64,000 nt of DNA from Henricia sp. BOLD:AAB3569 (Eukaryota; Echinodermata; Asteroidea; Spinulosida; Echinasteridae), in contig JBBELK010001231.1 of the NCBI GenBank assembly GCA_037783545.1, positions 248,001 through 312,000 on the forward strand, read 5' to 3'. The position numbers were made by a program, and so were the translations under genes. This document shows, one piece after another, positions 32,782 through 43,616 of this stretch (position 1 is the first letter of the stretch; every line of letters begins with the position of its first letter). Under the pieces are notes generated by a model. That model saw nothing but the letters and a program-made list of their open reading frames with translations, made no database searches and was not told the origin of the DNA.

Positions 32782-34515
32782 ACAGTGGTATACTCCCTCA
32801 GATTTTCCCCAAGACCTCTGCCACACCAGGCAGATGCTCTACCAGCTGAGCCATAAGGCACAGTGGTATACTCCCTCAGATTTTCCCCAAGACCTCTGAC
32901 TCACCAGGCAGATGCTCTACCAGCTGAGCTATAAGGCACAGTGGTATACTCCGTCAGGTTTTTCCCAAGACATCTGACACACCAGGCAGATGCTCTACTA
33001 GCTGAGCTATAAGGAAAAGTGGTATACTCCCTCAGATTTTCCCCAAGACCTCTAACTCACCAGACAGACGCTCTACCAGCTGAGCTATAAGGCACAGTAG
33101 TACATGTATACACCCTCAGATTTTCCCCAAGACCTCTGACACACCAGGCAGATGCTCTACCAGCTGAGCTTTAAGGCACAGTGGTGTACTCCCTCAGGTT
33201 TTCCCCAAGACCTCTGACACACCGGGCAGATGCTCTACCAGCTGAGCTATAAGGCACAGTGGTATACTCCCTTGGGTTTTCCCTAAGACCTCTGACACAC
33301 CGGGCAGACGCTCCACCAGCTGAGCTATAAGTCACAGTGGTATACTCCCTCAGGTTTCCCCAAGACCTCTGACACACCGGGCAGATGCTCCACCAGCTGA
33401 GCTATAAGGCACAGTGGTATACTCCCTCAGTTTTCCCCAAGACCTCTGACTCACCAGACAGACGCTCTACCAGCTGAGCTATAAGGCACAGTAGTACATG
33501 TATACACCCTCAGATTTTCCCCAAGACCTCTGACACACCAGGCAGATGCTCCACCAGCTGAGCTATAAGGCACAGTGGTATACTCCCTCAGTTTTCCCCA
33601 AGACCTCTGACACACCGGGCAGATGCTCTACCAGCTGAGCTATAAGGCACAGTGGTATACTCCCTTGGGTTTTCCCTAAGACCTCTGACACACCGGGCAG
33701 ACGCTCCACCAGCTGAGCTATAAGTCACAGTGGTATACTCCCTCAGGTTTCCCCAAGACCTCTGACACACCGGGCAGATGCTCCACCAGCTGAGCTATAA
33801 GGCACAGTGGTATACAGTGATCTCCACTGGTCCAAATTTTGTCCGGGCGCGCCGATGTCGCTCAGCGGGGGGTGGGGGGGAGTTGCGACAGCGGCAGCAC
33901 TACAGCACGTACTCACCCAAACACACAACCACGAACGCACCCGGACATACGTCGCGACACAGTGGTTGGCATGCAGCGCCCTCAAAAGTATTAAAAAACG
34001 GCTCTTGAGGGTGTTGTTCAACAAATGCATACTGTCATGGCCGTTATCGATGCGAATTTGGGTCGCCGATCCGATAGATTTGCGTGGTAAATGACCGATA
34101 ATGACACCAGTGACTACCGAATCACGTTAGGTGAATATACACCGCATTTTGGAATGACTCGCTGTACTTTCATAGTGTTTTGGAGGAGAAATTTTTTTTT
34201 TTTTTGTCCGGGTGGCACAATGTTTTGTCCGGGCGGCAAATTTTTGTCCGGGCGCTAACGGTACCTCTGATGATTTTGTCCGGGCGGCGCGCCCGGACAA
34301 AACCGGTAGTGGAGAACACTGGTATACTCCCTCGGGTTTTCCCCCAAGACCTCTGACACACCGGGCAGATGCTCCACCAGCTGAGCTATAAGGCACAGTG
34401 GTATACTCTGTCAGGTGTTCCCCAAGACCTCTGACTCACCAGACAGATGAGCTACAGGGCAGACGCTCTACCATCTGAGCTATAAGGCACAGTGGTATAC
34501 TCCCTCAGGTTTGCC
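32782..34515 (-). repeat. 78-bp tRNA-like satellite, about 16 units
   Basis: Units repeat every 78 bp or so (starts near 32,857, 32,935, 33,013, 33,090, 33,175, 33,253 and onward). On the minus strand each has TATAGCTCAGCTGGTAGAGC, a good pol III A box, then ATCTGCC, GTGTGTCAGAGGTCTTGGGG and GGGAGTATACCACTGTGCC. No B box survives within the unit. The array is interrupted by a 504-bp hAT-like insertion and resumes at 34,320. Confidence 0.9.
33816..34319. mobile_element. hAT-like non-autonomous element, 504 bp
   Basis: Flanked by the 8-bp duplication TGGTATAC (33,808-33,815 and 34,320-34,327). The ends AGTGATCTCCACTGG and TAGTGGAGAACAC are imperfect inverted repeats, followed by mirrored TTTTGTCCGGGCGCGCC / GGCGCGCCCGGACAAAA. 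GTCCGGGCGG recurs several times near the right end. The neighbouring satellite units show the empty site. There is no transposase; relatives lie at 3,695-3,962 and 29,398-29,757. Confidence 0.9.
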
Positions 34516-34969
34516 TCAAGAACCCAATTGTTCTCTTATTGTTGCATGGGACCGCAACTGAGCAAAGTAACAAACACAATATTTGGTATGGTACCTAATC
34601 ACCATTGATATGAAACAACCAAACTATGGGATGAGAAAAAAATCAGCAACCGCGAGAGTCATGTCAAACGGACATAAGGCGCATCTACCGGTAGCTTGCT
34701 TACTAAAATGGCACCTTGAATTTCTACGCAGGTCAGCCCCTGGTAGAGTAGTCTATCTTGCAGCAGGCATTTAACTTTAATAGTTTGTGTAGTATTCAAT
34801 TGTTCGTATTCAAATTTATGCAAATAAATGCTTAATTTACATATTACTGCACCATTAATTAATACTGACATATTGATGTACTGTTCTTGCCTTAATCAAA
34901 ATTATGCAAATCTGCTACTTATTTACATGTCACTGCAGCATGCTAATTTTACTGTTTTGCCCTTGCTCA
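34516..34969. other. no gene seen
   Basis: AT-rich intron sequence of the + strand candidate gene; nothing recognised. Confidence 0.4.
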
Positions 34970-35420
34970 TGTATGGTTTTCCCCTGAAGCGGAATTCCAG
35001 TTTTGTTTTTTAGAAGTCACATCATGGCCATGGTTTCATCATGATGTTACCCAGAATGCCCCAATATTTTCTCATATTTATTCATGCATGGTGTCCCTCT
35101 GAAACTGAGTTCCAGTTTTGTTTTTTGGAAGTCACATCATGGCCATGGTTTTATCATGATGCTACCCAGAATGCCCCAATATTTTCTCATGTTTATTCAT
35201 GCATGGTGTCCCTCTGAAACTGAGTTCCAGTTTTGTTTTTTGGAAGTCACATCATGGCCATGGTTTTATCATGATGCTACCCAGAATGCCCCAATATTTT
35301 CTCATGTTTATTCATGCATGGTGTATACCCCTGAAACTGAGTTCCAGTTTTATTTTTTAGAAGTCACATAGTGGCCATGGTTTCATGATGCTACAGTAGT
35401 ACCCAGAATGCCCCAATGCA
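34970..35420. repeat. 115-bp tandem repeat, about four units
   Basis: GCATGGTGTCCCTCTGAAAC, GAGTTCCAGTTTTGTTTTTT, ACATCATGGCCATGGTTTTA and CCCAGAATGCCCCAATATTT recur with starts at 34,970, 35,086, 35,201 and 35,316. The middle units are nearly identical. It lies in the intron of the + strand candidate gene. Confidence 0.93.
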
Positions 35421-36936
35421 TTGAATGAAATGAGTTAATTTTAAAAATTGCTCATTTACATACCATATTTTCCAAATATGTTTGTTTCTACTACGGCATG
35501 TTACTCACAGTGGCTCAAGAGTCCAAAAACATTTACTTCCAGCCAAAAAGCTACAAGAGTTGAATACAGCTTTCAAAGATTTTTGCAAACTTTGTTTTGT
35601 TGATCATCATGTCTCTGTTAGGGGCCGTCCATAAAGGAGGGTGGAGGGGGTTGTTGACATTGCGTACAGCGTGGCAGGGGAGGGGGATCCAAGCCAATGC
35701 ATATGTACGCAAACTGAAAATTTGCTTTTACTAAAAAGAGAAAGGAATTGGACAAGTTGACAAACATATTAGACAGGCCACACATTTTTGTCACTCATCT
35801 CACATTTTTTTCACTCCTCAATTTAGGTTTTTCCCATTAATGTAAATCTGCAGTTTGTGTAAACTTTTGTAAGGCACATTTTTGTATTTTCTTTTTTAAT
35901 TACTAAAACATCTTTGAGCAAATTCCGCTTAAACTCCATAACATTTTCGGGCCTGTTGTCTGTTTTGGCACCGATTTGGCACCGTCATATTTAGTTAGAT
36001 GATAGCATTTCTGCGGTTGTACCAGTGTGGATGAACTAGCTAAAATAAACCATCTTTTGTTTGGATCAATTCTGCTTACATAAAATGCATTAAGTTCATT
36101 CATACCTCCACACATTTTCCACTTTAGTGTTAGATATTTTGTTTGAAGTCTTACATGTAGCTCTGATTTGTAAGTACCGTAACTGAGTTAACTTATATAT
36201 TTTCTTTCCCTTTTAGCATGTTTAGTCTGTGGCTACTGTTCATATGCACCACCCATCATGTTGAGATTTGCTGGGAGAAGAAATCTGGCCAGTGTTGACC
36301 TACAGTATCAGTAAGTCACAGTCCATTGTTATGTTCATCTTTACTGCAAATCCATTTTGGGTCAATTTTATGACAATAATTTTTTTTTTTAAATCACAAG
36401 GGGTTAGTCCAGCAGTTATTTGCACAAATCGGCATAAAAATATATGACTTTTTAAAAAATGTCTCAGAAATTATCAGGAAAACAATTTTTGCCCGTTTCC
36501 AACCTGTTTTGGTACGTTTCAAAGTTAAATTCTGAATCTTTTTTGTCTTTGCTGAAAATCCATACTGATGTATCCCGGTAGGGTCGTCTCTACCATCCCA
36601 ATCAACTCTGATTGTGAATGTAGCCTGCAGTTTATACAGTGAACACTCATTGGGGAAGATTCCACTACACATTCAAATATTTGCGGAAATGCCTCTCATC
36701 TTGCATTTTAATTGCTCTACACTTCACGTTAATTTTTCCAAAGCAGTTTATTTGTAAACTCCACCATGCGTGAGGCAATCCATGATTTTAAACAAATCAG
36801 ATGTGAATCTTTGTAAGCAACCTAACGTGTCTTCATTTTTCCAGCCAAATTGAAAAATTTGAACATCAACTTTTAATTTTCTCTAAACTTGCAGCATTTT
36901 ATAACGTAGTCGTTATGTTTTCTTAATTTGTGACAG
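35421..36936. other. no gene assigned; intron of the + strand candidate
   Basis: AT-rich unique DNA. A strong acceptor (TTTCTTTCCCTTTTAG at 36,216) and donor (ATCA|GTAAGT at 36,311) bound 94 nt, but its phase does not fit either neighbour; see rejected items. Confidence 0.4.
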
Positions 36937-37052
36937 GTGACAAAGACGTGTGTGCCAAGCGATGTCGACGTCGACCAGGAGCTGAATATTTTCAAGATCT
37001 GTTTTGGCAGACCTCACTGCATCGTCTTCAGAGTGGCCAAGATTGACCCACG
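36937..37052 (+). CDS. unidentified host gene, exon (candidate)
   Basis: 116-nt candidate exon, acceptor TTTGTGACAG, donor CCACG|GTGAGC. It reads VTKTCVPSDVDVDQELNIFK then ICFGRPHCIVFRVAKIDPR. It begins in phase 0, matching the exon at 32,203-32,291, and ends in phase 2, matching the terminal exon at 37,766. The sequence looks protein-like (mixed hydrophobic and charged, three Cys) but I do not recognise the family. Confidence 0.55.
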
Positions 37053-37074
37053 GTGAGCCCCAATATACTGGCAT

Positions 37075-37495
37075 TTTCCACGGTAAGGGGGGAATTTTGG
37101 CAACACATACTATATTTTCCAGAAAATACCTTTGTCTGGTCTCAAAATAAAAGAAATAAGTTTCAGTTGTTCTGAAGAGATAACTTGGGCCCAAAAAGGG
37201 TTACAAATAGTGTGACAACATGCCTTTCTAAAAACCCTGTATACCAATTTCCAATATACACTCGTAACTGGGACGGCCTAAAATGTAACACAAGTGTCCG
37301 TCCCGGTTACGAGCGTATATTGGAAATTTGATCACAGGGTTTTTAGAAAGGCATGTTGTCACACTATTTGTAACCCTTTTTGGGCCTAAGTTATCTCTTC
37401 AGAACAACTGAAACTTATTTATTTTATTTTGAGACCAGACAAAGGTATTTTCGAGAAAATATGGTCTGTATTGCCAAAATGCCCTCTTTACTGTA
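37075..37495. mobile_element. 420-bp palindromic MITE
   Basis: Arms of about 205 bp. TTTCCACGGTAAGGGGGGAA, CTTTGTCTGGTCTCAAAATA, AAAAAGGGTTACAAATAGTG on the left are mirrored on the right (CACTATTTGTAACCCTTTTT, TATTTTGAGACCAGACAAAG). The centre is ACACAAGTGT near 37,285. It starts 22 bp after the donor of the preceding exon. A half copy is at 3,432-3,690. Confidence 0.9.
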
Positions 37496-37765
37496 TAAAT
37501 TATCTCCAGTTTTCGAAAAATTACCATTGGGCCTTCAGGAGTTGCAGTTTACAGGCATGCAACTTTTCCTCATCTGCACCATCGGAAATTAAAAAAACAC
37601 TGTACAAAGTCGGAGATTTGTTTGCATTTCCCTTGTAACACAGTTGCATGCCTGAGTTTACAGCATAGAAAAACATTATCTGATTCAACAAATATGGAAA
37701 TGTTGCATTTGTGCCATCTGTAGATTTACTATACTGTTTAAAAACTGTTTACTTTTTCCCCGCAG

Positions 37766-37790
37766 ACACAAGTTGAAGAAATCAGGATGA
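37766..37790 (+). CDS. unidentified host gene, terminal coding exon (candidate)
   Basis: After acceptor TTTTTCCCCGCAG the sequence completes an Arg codon and reads HKLKKSG then TGA at 37,788-37,790. The preceding polypyrimidine tract is strong and the phase fits the exon at 36,937-37,052. A 3' UTR of about 350 nt follows, to the AATAAA at 38,134. Confidence 0.5.
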
Positions 37791-38133
37791 TTGAACCTTC
37801 TGCCACAGAGTTCCCAAGAAAACCCAAAGCAACTTTCCAACAAGAAGCTCTGCTGTCCAGCCTCTCTCTAAAAACAGTTTGTAAACATTGAATCAACTGA
37901 ACCTTCCATCTATCAGTCAGTCCCTAAGCACACAACTCTTCAGTGTCTCAAAAATGACTATCAGTTTGTAAACAAACCAAAACTTGCTCAAACAGTTTGT
38001 AAACATTGACTTGTACTTAATATTCTTGTCTTCATTTAGCAACAACCAATTGTATTCATTTCTCTTGTAGCATTGTTAAATGTATATAGTAATGTTTGTA
38101 AACAATCTTATTTAAAGTAACTTCCAAAGTCAA

Positions 38134-38139
38134 AATAAA
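38134..38139 (+). terminator. poly(A) signal of the + strand candidate gene
   Basis: AATAAA about 345 nt after the stop at 37,790, followed by a T-rich region. The UTR contains many GTTTGTAAAC(A) motifs (for example 37,876, 37,959, 37,998, 38,093). Confidence 0.6.
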
Positions 38140-38436
38140 AGTCACTGACAACAAAAGTTTCATTTGTAAACAAGTCTCATTTTATTCTGTACTCCAATAA
38201 GTAAACCAAGTAATATATTCAAGTAAAATGTTCATTAACTTAATTTATGCAAGGTCCTAATTGCTATTGTCTTTACAGATAGTCCAGGGCACGGTGGACC
38301 AAAATTATAATTTGAAAATCGAACAGGGGTTGCCCCCTGTCCGATTTTCTGACGTATTGAAGTGGAGGTTTCCCTCCTCTACCTGTTAAAGAAAACATTA
38401 ATAAAAATGGTGTACAAAGAAATACAATTAAAATGA

Positions 38437-38442
38437 TTTATT
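38437..38442 (-). terminator. poly(A) signal of the - strand candidate gene
   Basis: AATAAA on the minus strand, about 385 nt past the stop at 38,827, in the context GTTTAATAAATCATTTTAAT. It faces the + strand signal at 38,134, so the two genes converge. Confidence 0.55.
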
Positions 38443-38826
38443 AAACATTCACTGTGAAACAAGAAAATATAATTACAAACGATAACTGCAATTTCAAGAA
38501 ACAAATCAGTAAATCACAATTAAGTTACATATTGTCAGTAACAACATGACGATAAACTGAAAATTGACTTTCTCAAGTTTTCTGTCTACATACCCAATTG
38601 ACTAAAAATACCATCGGCAATTTGTTCCAGATTACGACGTACCACGGCACAAAGACATCACTCGCGAAAAGATTTAAAAACTATTCCGTCTGGAACCGAG
38701 GTTGTAGTCGAGTCCGTCAAACGTCCAGAAGCAAAGGATGAGCATGCACAAACGAATGCCTTTGTTGGAGTTCATTTGAGTAGCCTGTGACTTGAATTAA
38801 GACCCAGGGACTTGTGGTGGACTTGA

Positions 38827-38862
38827 CTACAACCCTGCTTGCAGCCTCATGAGCTCCCATTT
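38827..38862 (-). CDS. unidentified minus-strand gene, terminal coding part (candidate)
   Basis: The acceptor (TTTGTAATTTTCTTTTTCAG, ending at 38,863) is excellent. Read in phase 0 from the exon at 42,408-42,441 the sequence gives KWELMRLQAGL then TAG. In the alternative reading (phase 1) the junction itself makes TAA. Either way this is the last exon, followed by a UTR of about 385 nt and the AATAAA at 38,437. Family not recognised. Confidence 0.4.
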   Translation of the reverse strand, partial: KWELMRLQAGL

Positions 38863-39090
38863 CTGAAAAAGAAAATTACAAAAATTAATTTCAGATCAAC
38901 ACAATTTACAATGCATTTCATACCAAAACAAACTTGATTTTTGAGTTAAATTTCTCATAACTTATTCCATTTGCCTAAAACAATTTACCAGTCGTACAAA
39001 AAAGTACCTTTTAGCTGGAAATCATGTGTAGCTTTTTGAACTGTATTATGTTCAATAAATTTCCTGTTGGTGAATACTTTTGCATTAATA
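38863..39090. other. no gene; intron of the minus-strand candidate
   Basis: AT-rich, nothing recognised. Confidence 0.4.
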
Positions 39091-39272
39091 TAGCATGGAA
39101 GTCATCTACAGGGGTCACCTTATATAATACAGCATTTGTCTCAAATTTCTGTGACATTTCTGACGTCACACACGTAACATACATTTTCCCCCTGTAAAAA
39201 GGAACTTTCAGATAAATTTAAAACAAATGCTGTACTATTATAAGGTGCCCCCTGTAGATGACTACCATGCTA
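39091..39272. mobile_element. hairpin MITE, 182 bp
   Basis: TAGCATGGAAGTCATCTACA and GGGGTCACCTTAT on the left mirror ATAAGGTGCCCCCTGTAGAT and GACTACCATGCTA on the right; ACAGCATTTGT/ACAAATGCTGT lies inside. It abuts the next palindrome. Confidence 0.85.
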
Positions 39273-39652
39273 AACTCCTCAAAAAAAGTTCGGAGAGTCA
39301 AGTTTGACTGACGATTTTTCTCTTGTTACTAAATCATTTCCCTTGAAATTTGTATCATTGGAAAGCCCCGTTATTCCTCTTTACAGTGATTTGTTATGAT
39401 TAATCGATTGGGGGATGTGTAGTATAGGCGTGGGTGGAAAGTGAAATGTCACAAAATTCACTGCTATTGTCGTGCATTTTGTGACATTACACCCGCCCCG
39501 TATTCAGCTGTATTGCACATCCCCCAATTGCTTAATCATAACAAATGACACATCGTAAAGAGGAATAACAGGGCTTTCCAATGATATAAAATTCAAGGAA
39601 AATTATTTTGCAACAAGAGAGAAATCGACAGTCAAACTTGACTTTCCGGAAA
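39271..39652. mobile_element. palindromic MITE, family B copy 1
   Basis: TAAACTCCTCAAAAAAAGTT, TCAAGTTTGACTGACGATTT, TTTCCCTTGAAATTTGTATC and CCCCGTTATTCCTCTTTACA are mirrored toward 39,652. Family B copy 2 at 57,064-57,576 has the full right end; here the right end is truncated at about TTGACTTTCCGG. Confidence 0.88.
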
Positions 39653-40434
39653 TGCTTCAAAATGTCACACACATAGGTTTATTTAAACATGTCCAGTTTA
39701 CATGATCACTAAATGGGTTGACAGGAAAATGTCCACATGTTTAGTTTTATTAGAATGTAAAATGTTACAGCAAAAAAATTGCAGATTTGATCAGGAAAAA
39801 CCCAAAATTTACCGGAAAAAAATGTGACTTACAATGTATTCTAAAATGAGTTGGATGTTGCACAGCCCGAGTCAAGTTTTTGCAAGTTTTTCCAATAACT
39901 GGAAATCAGTGGCGGTTCTAGGCTTATGGACATTTCAAGCACTACCCAGATAGTGCCTGGATCCACTGCCAATTTCTAGTCATGATCACAACAACCTGGC
40001 CCAGGCTCATGGACATTTCAAGCACTACCCAGATAGTGCCTGGACTGCCAATTTCTAGTCATGATCACAAAAACTCAGCCCAAGCTGTCAGACACATTTT
40101 TCAAAAACAAAATTACATTTTTTGGCCAATACTCCGGTTTTCTGATGATTGAGTACTGAATTCTTTCCTCATAAAACCAGGTTAATTTAGTTCAACTTTG
40201 AAAATGCACACAAACTTGTTTATGGTTTTTCAATGATTATCAATTTATAGGTAAGAATTAAGGGTTTTTTCCCTATAAAAAAAAAATAAATAAATTTAAG
40301 AATTTGCTTAGAATTTTGTTTTAGCCATTCTCGTGTTTTGAGCACAAACTGCATGTTACACATTTCATTTTCTACAAAAAAGAAAAGGTCAATTCATGTG
40401 GCGTGGATTGCATTTGAGACAATAGAGAGGTTTC
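39653..40434. other. intron DNA with a 75-bp direct duplication
   Basis: ATGGACATTTCAAGCACTAC, CCAGATAGTGCCTGGA and CTGCCAATTTCTAGTCATGA occur twice (39,925-40,000 and 40,008-40,075). The rest is AT-rich with no exon seen. Confidence 0.6.
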
Positions 40435-40830
40435 GCAAGGTGACGAATACGTATAAACGGTAACCGTTCACGTTGATGCGCTCACTGAACTGGGTTTCGC
40501 ACTGTGTGACTACGTGCATACATTCATCTGCTAAATATGCTCTGTGCTTAGCTTTGTTTGCAGCAGATTTTCATCACTTTCACGTGGGAATGATTCATTA
40601 AATTCGATCGGTATTCATGGAAGATACATCACAAAGAAACAAAATGCATAAAACTTATTAATCCATCACGGAAAAAGCGAAAAATCTGCATAACCGGTAT
40701 CCGTTTTTATGCTACGCGTATGGAGGCCGATAACCGTTGTTCACGCATATGAAAACATGTGTACTATACGGTTACGCGACGCGCATAAAGTCATGACGTA
40801 TCGGTATCCGTAACGGTGCGAAAACCTCCC
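40435..40830. mobile_element. MITE with GGTTTTCGCA ends and TA flanks
   Basis: GAGAGGTTTCGCAAGGTGAC on the left mirrors GTAACGGTGCGAAAACCTCC on the right, with TA immediately outside each end. The interior repeats CGGTAACCG, CGGTATCCG and ACGTAT-like motifs in both orientations. Confidence 0.75.
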
Positions 40831-41029
40831 TAATGATTAGTTCTAAACGTGGGTTCTCTCCACCCAGGAGTAAAAGGGTACCTATAAGGACAGTGAATGT
40901 TGATATGTTTGCTGGAATAAGGTATCATAATGGCAGACAGTTCATGTTGTAACATGCAGTTTGTACTCCAATTTTTTGAACCACTTCAGCAAGTAAATTC
41001 ATTTCCTTCGCACATATGCAATAAGTAAA

Positions 41030-41280
41030 GTTTGTTTAATCTACATGCCAAACATATTTGATTTTGTGCTGTACATTTACCAGCATGTCTGAATGAAAAT
41101 TGTGGCCATGCACAACATGGAACCTTCCGACTTTTGACACAGATATGTTTTGCCAAACATATTTAATCTACGTATGCCAAACATATTTTATTTTGTGCTG
41201 TACATTTACCAGCATGTCTGAATGAAAATTGTGGCCATGCACAACATGGAACCTTTCCGACTTTTGACACAGATGAGTAG
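41030..41280. repeat. 128-bp tandem duplication
   Basis: TTTAATCTACATGCCAAACA, TTTTGTGCTGTACATTTACC, AGCATGTCTGAATGAAAATT and CCGACTTTTGACACAGAT occur at 41,036-41,152 and 41,163-41,275 with few differences. Confidence 0.88.
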
Positions 41281-41399
41281 GTGAAGTCTGTACGATGTAT
41301 GTATTCATGTAGCCATTTCGCAAATTCAACTTGATGTGCACAGGTTTCAGGATGATATACGGATACAAAAACATTGCTATATTTTCTTCTTTAATAGCA

Positions 41400-41720
41400 T
41401 AGTGCAGGTAATTTGCAGAATGAGTATCGTGGCAGTTTGGGTCATTAACTTACAAACTTCAGGTGGAAACACCCCAAGGTTGTGGTTTTCAGACTACTTG
41501 AGGTACTTGTGCCCTTGAGCAAGGCGCTTTACCCCAATTGCTTCATCCTGTGGATGGGATGTAAAGCATTAGGTCCAGTATTGTGTAATGCATCTTAAAG
41601 ATCCTAGAACATTCTTTCGGAAGAGAAGGGGAATTTTCCCAATGTCTCTGGCTTAGCCGCCACTTGCCGATTTATGTATCAATATTGAGGTGGTTCGCAT
41701 TGAGATGTCAAGAGACATGA
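41400..41720 (+). mobile_element. decayed tRNA-SINE
   Basis: The tail GTGCCCTTGAGCAAGGCGCT, ATCCTGTGGATGGGATGTAA, TAAAGATCCTAGAACATTCT and GGCTTAGCCGCCACTTGCC matches the copy at 60,942-61,303. The tRNA-like head is too diverged to delimit. Confidence 0.65.
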
Positions 41721-42407
41721 AATGCGCTATTAAAGGACACCAGAAATTTATCAGTAAATTTATTTGTGTACACTGATTTTGCCACTGATTTCTCAAGCAA
41801 TCAAATTGCGAAAAGGCCAATAATTTAGTTATTTTCCTAACTTAATTAGTTTTAAAATTATCAAAAACTAATGGTTTCCGGAAAATGCAGGTATTGATTT
41901 TCATCATCTCTCAAGCCAAGTTTCTTTCATGTCACTGCAGGGCCACATATTCCAATTTTGTTTTAGTTTTACTTTTTGCCACAATATTTAAATTTGGAGG
42001 TTAGTTCTTTCCTTCAAAATATACGTGGGGTTCATTACCATGCACGGACACCCAGGATTTGCCTTTTTATGATCAATAAACCAAGTAAAAACACAAAAAT
42101 AATTATGGGCCAATTTTAATATGAAATTTAGATATCCAAACAGTCAAGTGTCATGTACTCAATACCTTGGTTAATTCAAAAGGTTGTAGATGTGCCTTTG
42201 GGCAAGGCATTTTACCATAAATTGCCTCTCCAGACAGAACAATATAGGTACCGGTACCTACTTTGGTGGTGAATGTATAAAACTCCAGTACTATTTATAT
42301 CATTAACATCAACCTAAGAATTGCATGCCCAGATATTCATGGTAAAATTGGCTCCAAGCTCAAACAATGCATCTTTAAATTTACAATAGAGGCTATATGA
42401 TACTTAC
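41721..42407. other. no gene; intron of the minus-strand candidate
   Basis: AT-rich; nothing recognised. Confidence 0.4.
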
Positions 42408-42441
42408 ATTTAAACTGGACCCTTGGCTGGTGATCAAAAAC
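42408..42441 (-). CDS. unidentified minus-strand gene, 34-nt microexon (candidate)
   Basis: Strong sites on both sides: acceptor CTTTTCTCCTCAG and donor AAAT|GTAAGT. Two readings are open: FLITSQGSSLN (phase 2 in, phase 0 out), joining KWELMRLQAGL* downstream; or VFDHQPRVQFK (phase 0 in), which makes TAA at the next junction. The first gives a continuous frame through three exons and is my preferred reading. Confidence 0.4.
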
Positions 42442-43109
42442 CTGAGGAGAAAAGACAAAGTATTGCTGTTAATAAAATAAATAAAAGGTTCCCAAAACCC
42501 TAACCATGATCATGATCATTCAAAATGGCCTCATTTTGTTGAATTATTGTTTTGTGGTAATTTTAATTGTTCCTATGTGGATTAAATAAGAGAATTCTAG
42601 TTAAGAGTTGAGAAGTTAATCAGAATTGTTTTCCTTTAAAATAACTTATGTCGCGCTTACGCAATGTATTTTCAATGTATAAGGGAAAAAATACCGGGAA
42701 TTATTCCCAGTTGTCCGATGGGTTTAGTGCAGGAAAGCTTATGTGATGTCCGACTTGTAAATTCTTCCCAAAATTACACTATCCACTATAAAATTCATGT
42801 TTCGGTAAAAGTTGAGAAGATGATCAGAATTTGTTTTGGTATGAATTCCGTTCACTGGTTGCCACTGAGACGCCGTGTGTTAAATCTATGGAACAGGGCA
42901 GTATTTTCAAGAAAATTTTTGAATGTTTGTTACTGCACAATTTACTTCCCTTTCAAATATTTTGATGGTTATTAAGTCATAAGGAGAATAAGTGGCAGCC
43001 AGTAAACAGAATTCTTTCCTATTTTACTTAAATACCTGCATTATTTCAAAAAAGTGAAATTTTGTTGTGAAAATATTATTTTAGCCTGAATAAAAAAAAG
43101 TTATTTTTT
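42442..43109. other. no gene; intron of the minus-strand candidate
   Basis: AT-rich; the 103-codon + strand frame at 42,664-42,975 has no domain. Confidence 0.35.
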
Positions 43110-43505
43110 TCGTTTAGGTTGAACAAAGATTTTAAGGGAATTACCTCTTGGAATCAACAGATAATCAAATTCTAAGATATACTTTCCAGTTTACACATGC
43201 AATTTTGTCGCAAATGTTGCTTTTCTAAAAAAAAATGACATTTTCTTCTTCAAAAATTGCATTTTTAAGTTAGTTGGTGCACAAGATGAACCATGTACGC
43301 TTGCATGCAGCGGCCTCTATTGTCGCGCTTACTCGCTGTGATTTTGTCTTACTCTCTGCAGTACCGGTAGTTTTATTATTTATTTATCTCAGAAATGCAA
43401 CATTTCCGACAAAAGTGCAAGTGGGAAGTATATCTTAAAATTGGATTAGGCCTATCTATTGATTCCAGGAGGTAATTTCCTTAACATCTTAATTGTTCAA
43501 CCTAA
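43110..43505. mobile_element. palindromic MITE, family C copy 1
   Basis: TTCGTTTAGGTTGAACAAAG, GGGAATTACCTCTTGGAATC, CTAAGATATACTTTCCAGTT and TTGTCGCAAATGTTGCTTTT are mirrored at the right (ATGCAACATTTCCGACAAAA, GGAAGTATATCTTAAAATTG, GGAGGTAATTTCCTTAACAT). Family C copies 2 and 3 are at 59,179-59,507 and 59,527-59,902. Confidence 0.85.
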
Positions 43506-43616
43506 ACGAATAAAATAACAAAAAACCTTAATTTTGTTAATGAAGTCCATAAGACTTGTACAAAGAGTTGAAAGTACAGGTATTAAAGTAAAATATTTCG
43601 GGAATTTCTTCCAAGT

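Noticed and set aside
36217-36310. 94-nt candidate exon with strong acceptor and donor (frame LVCGYCSYAPPIMLRFAGRR)
   Set aside because: The open frame enters in phase 1 and leaves in phase 2, but the neighbouring exons need phase 0 at both junctions; joining it creates TGA at once.
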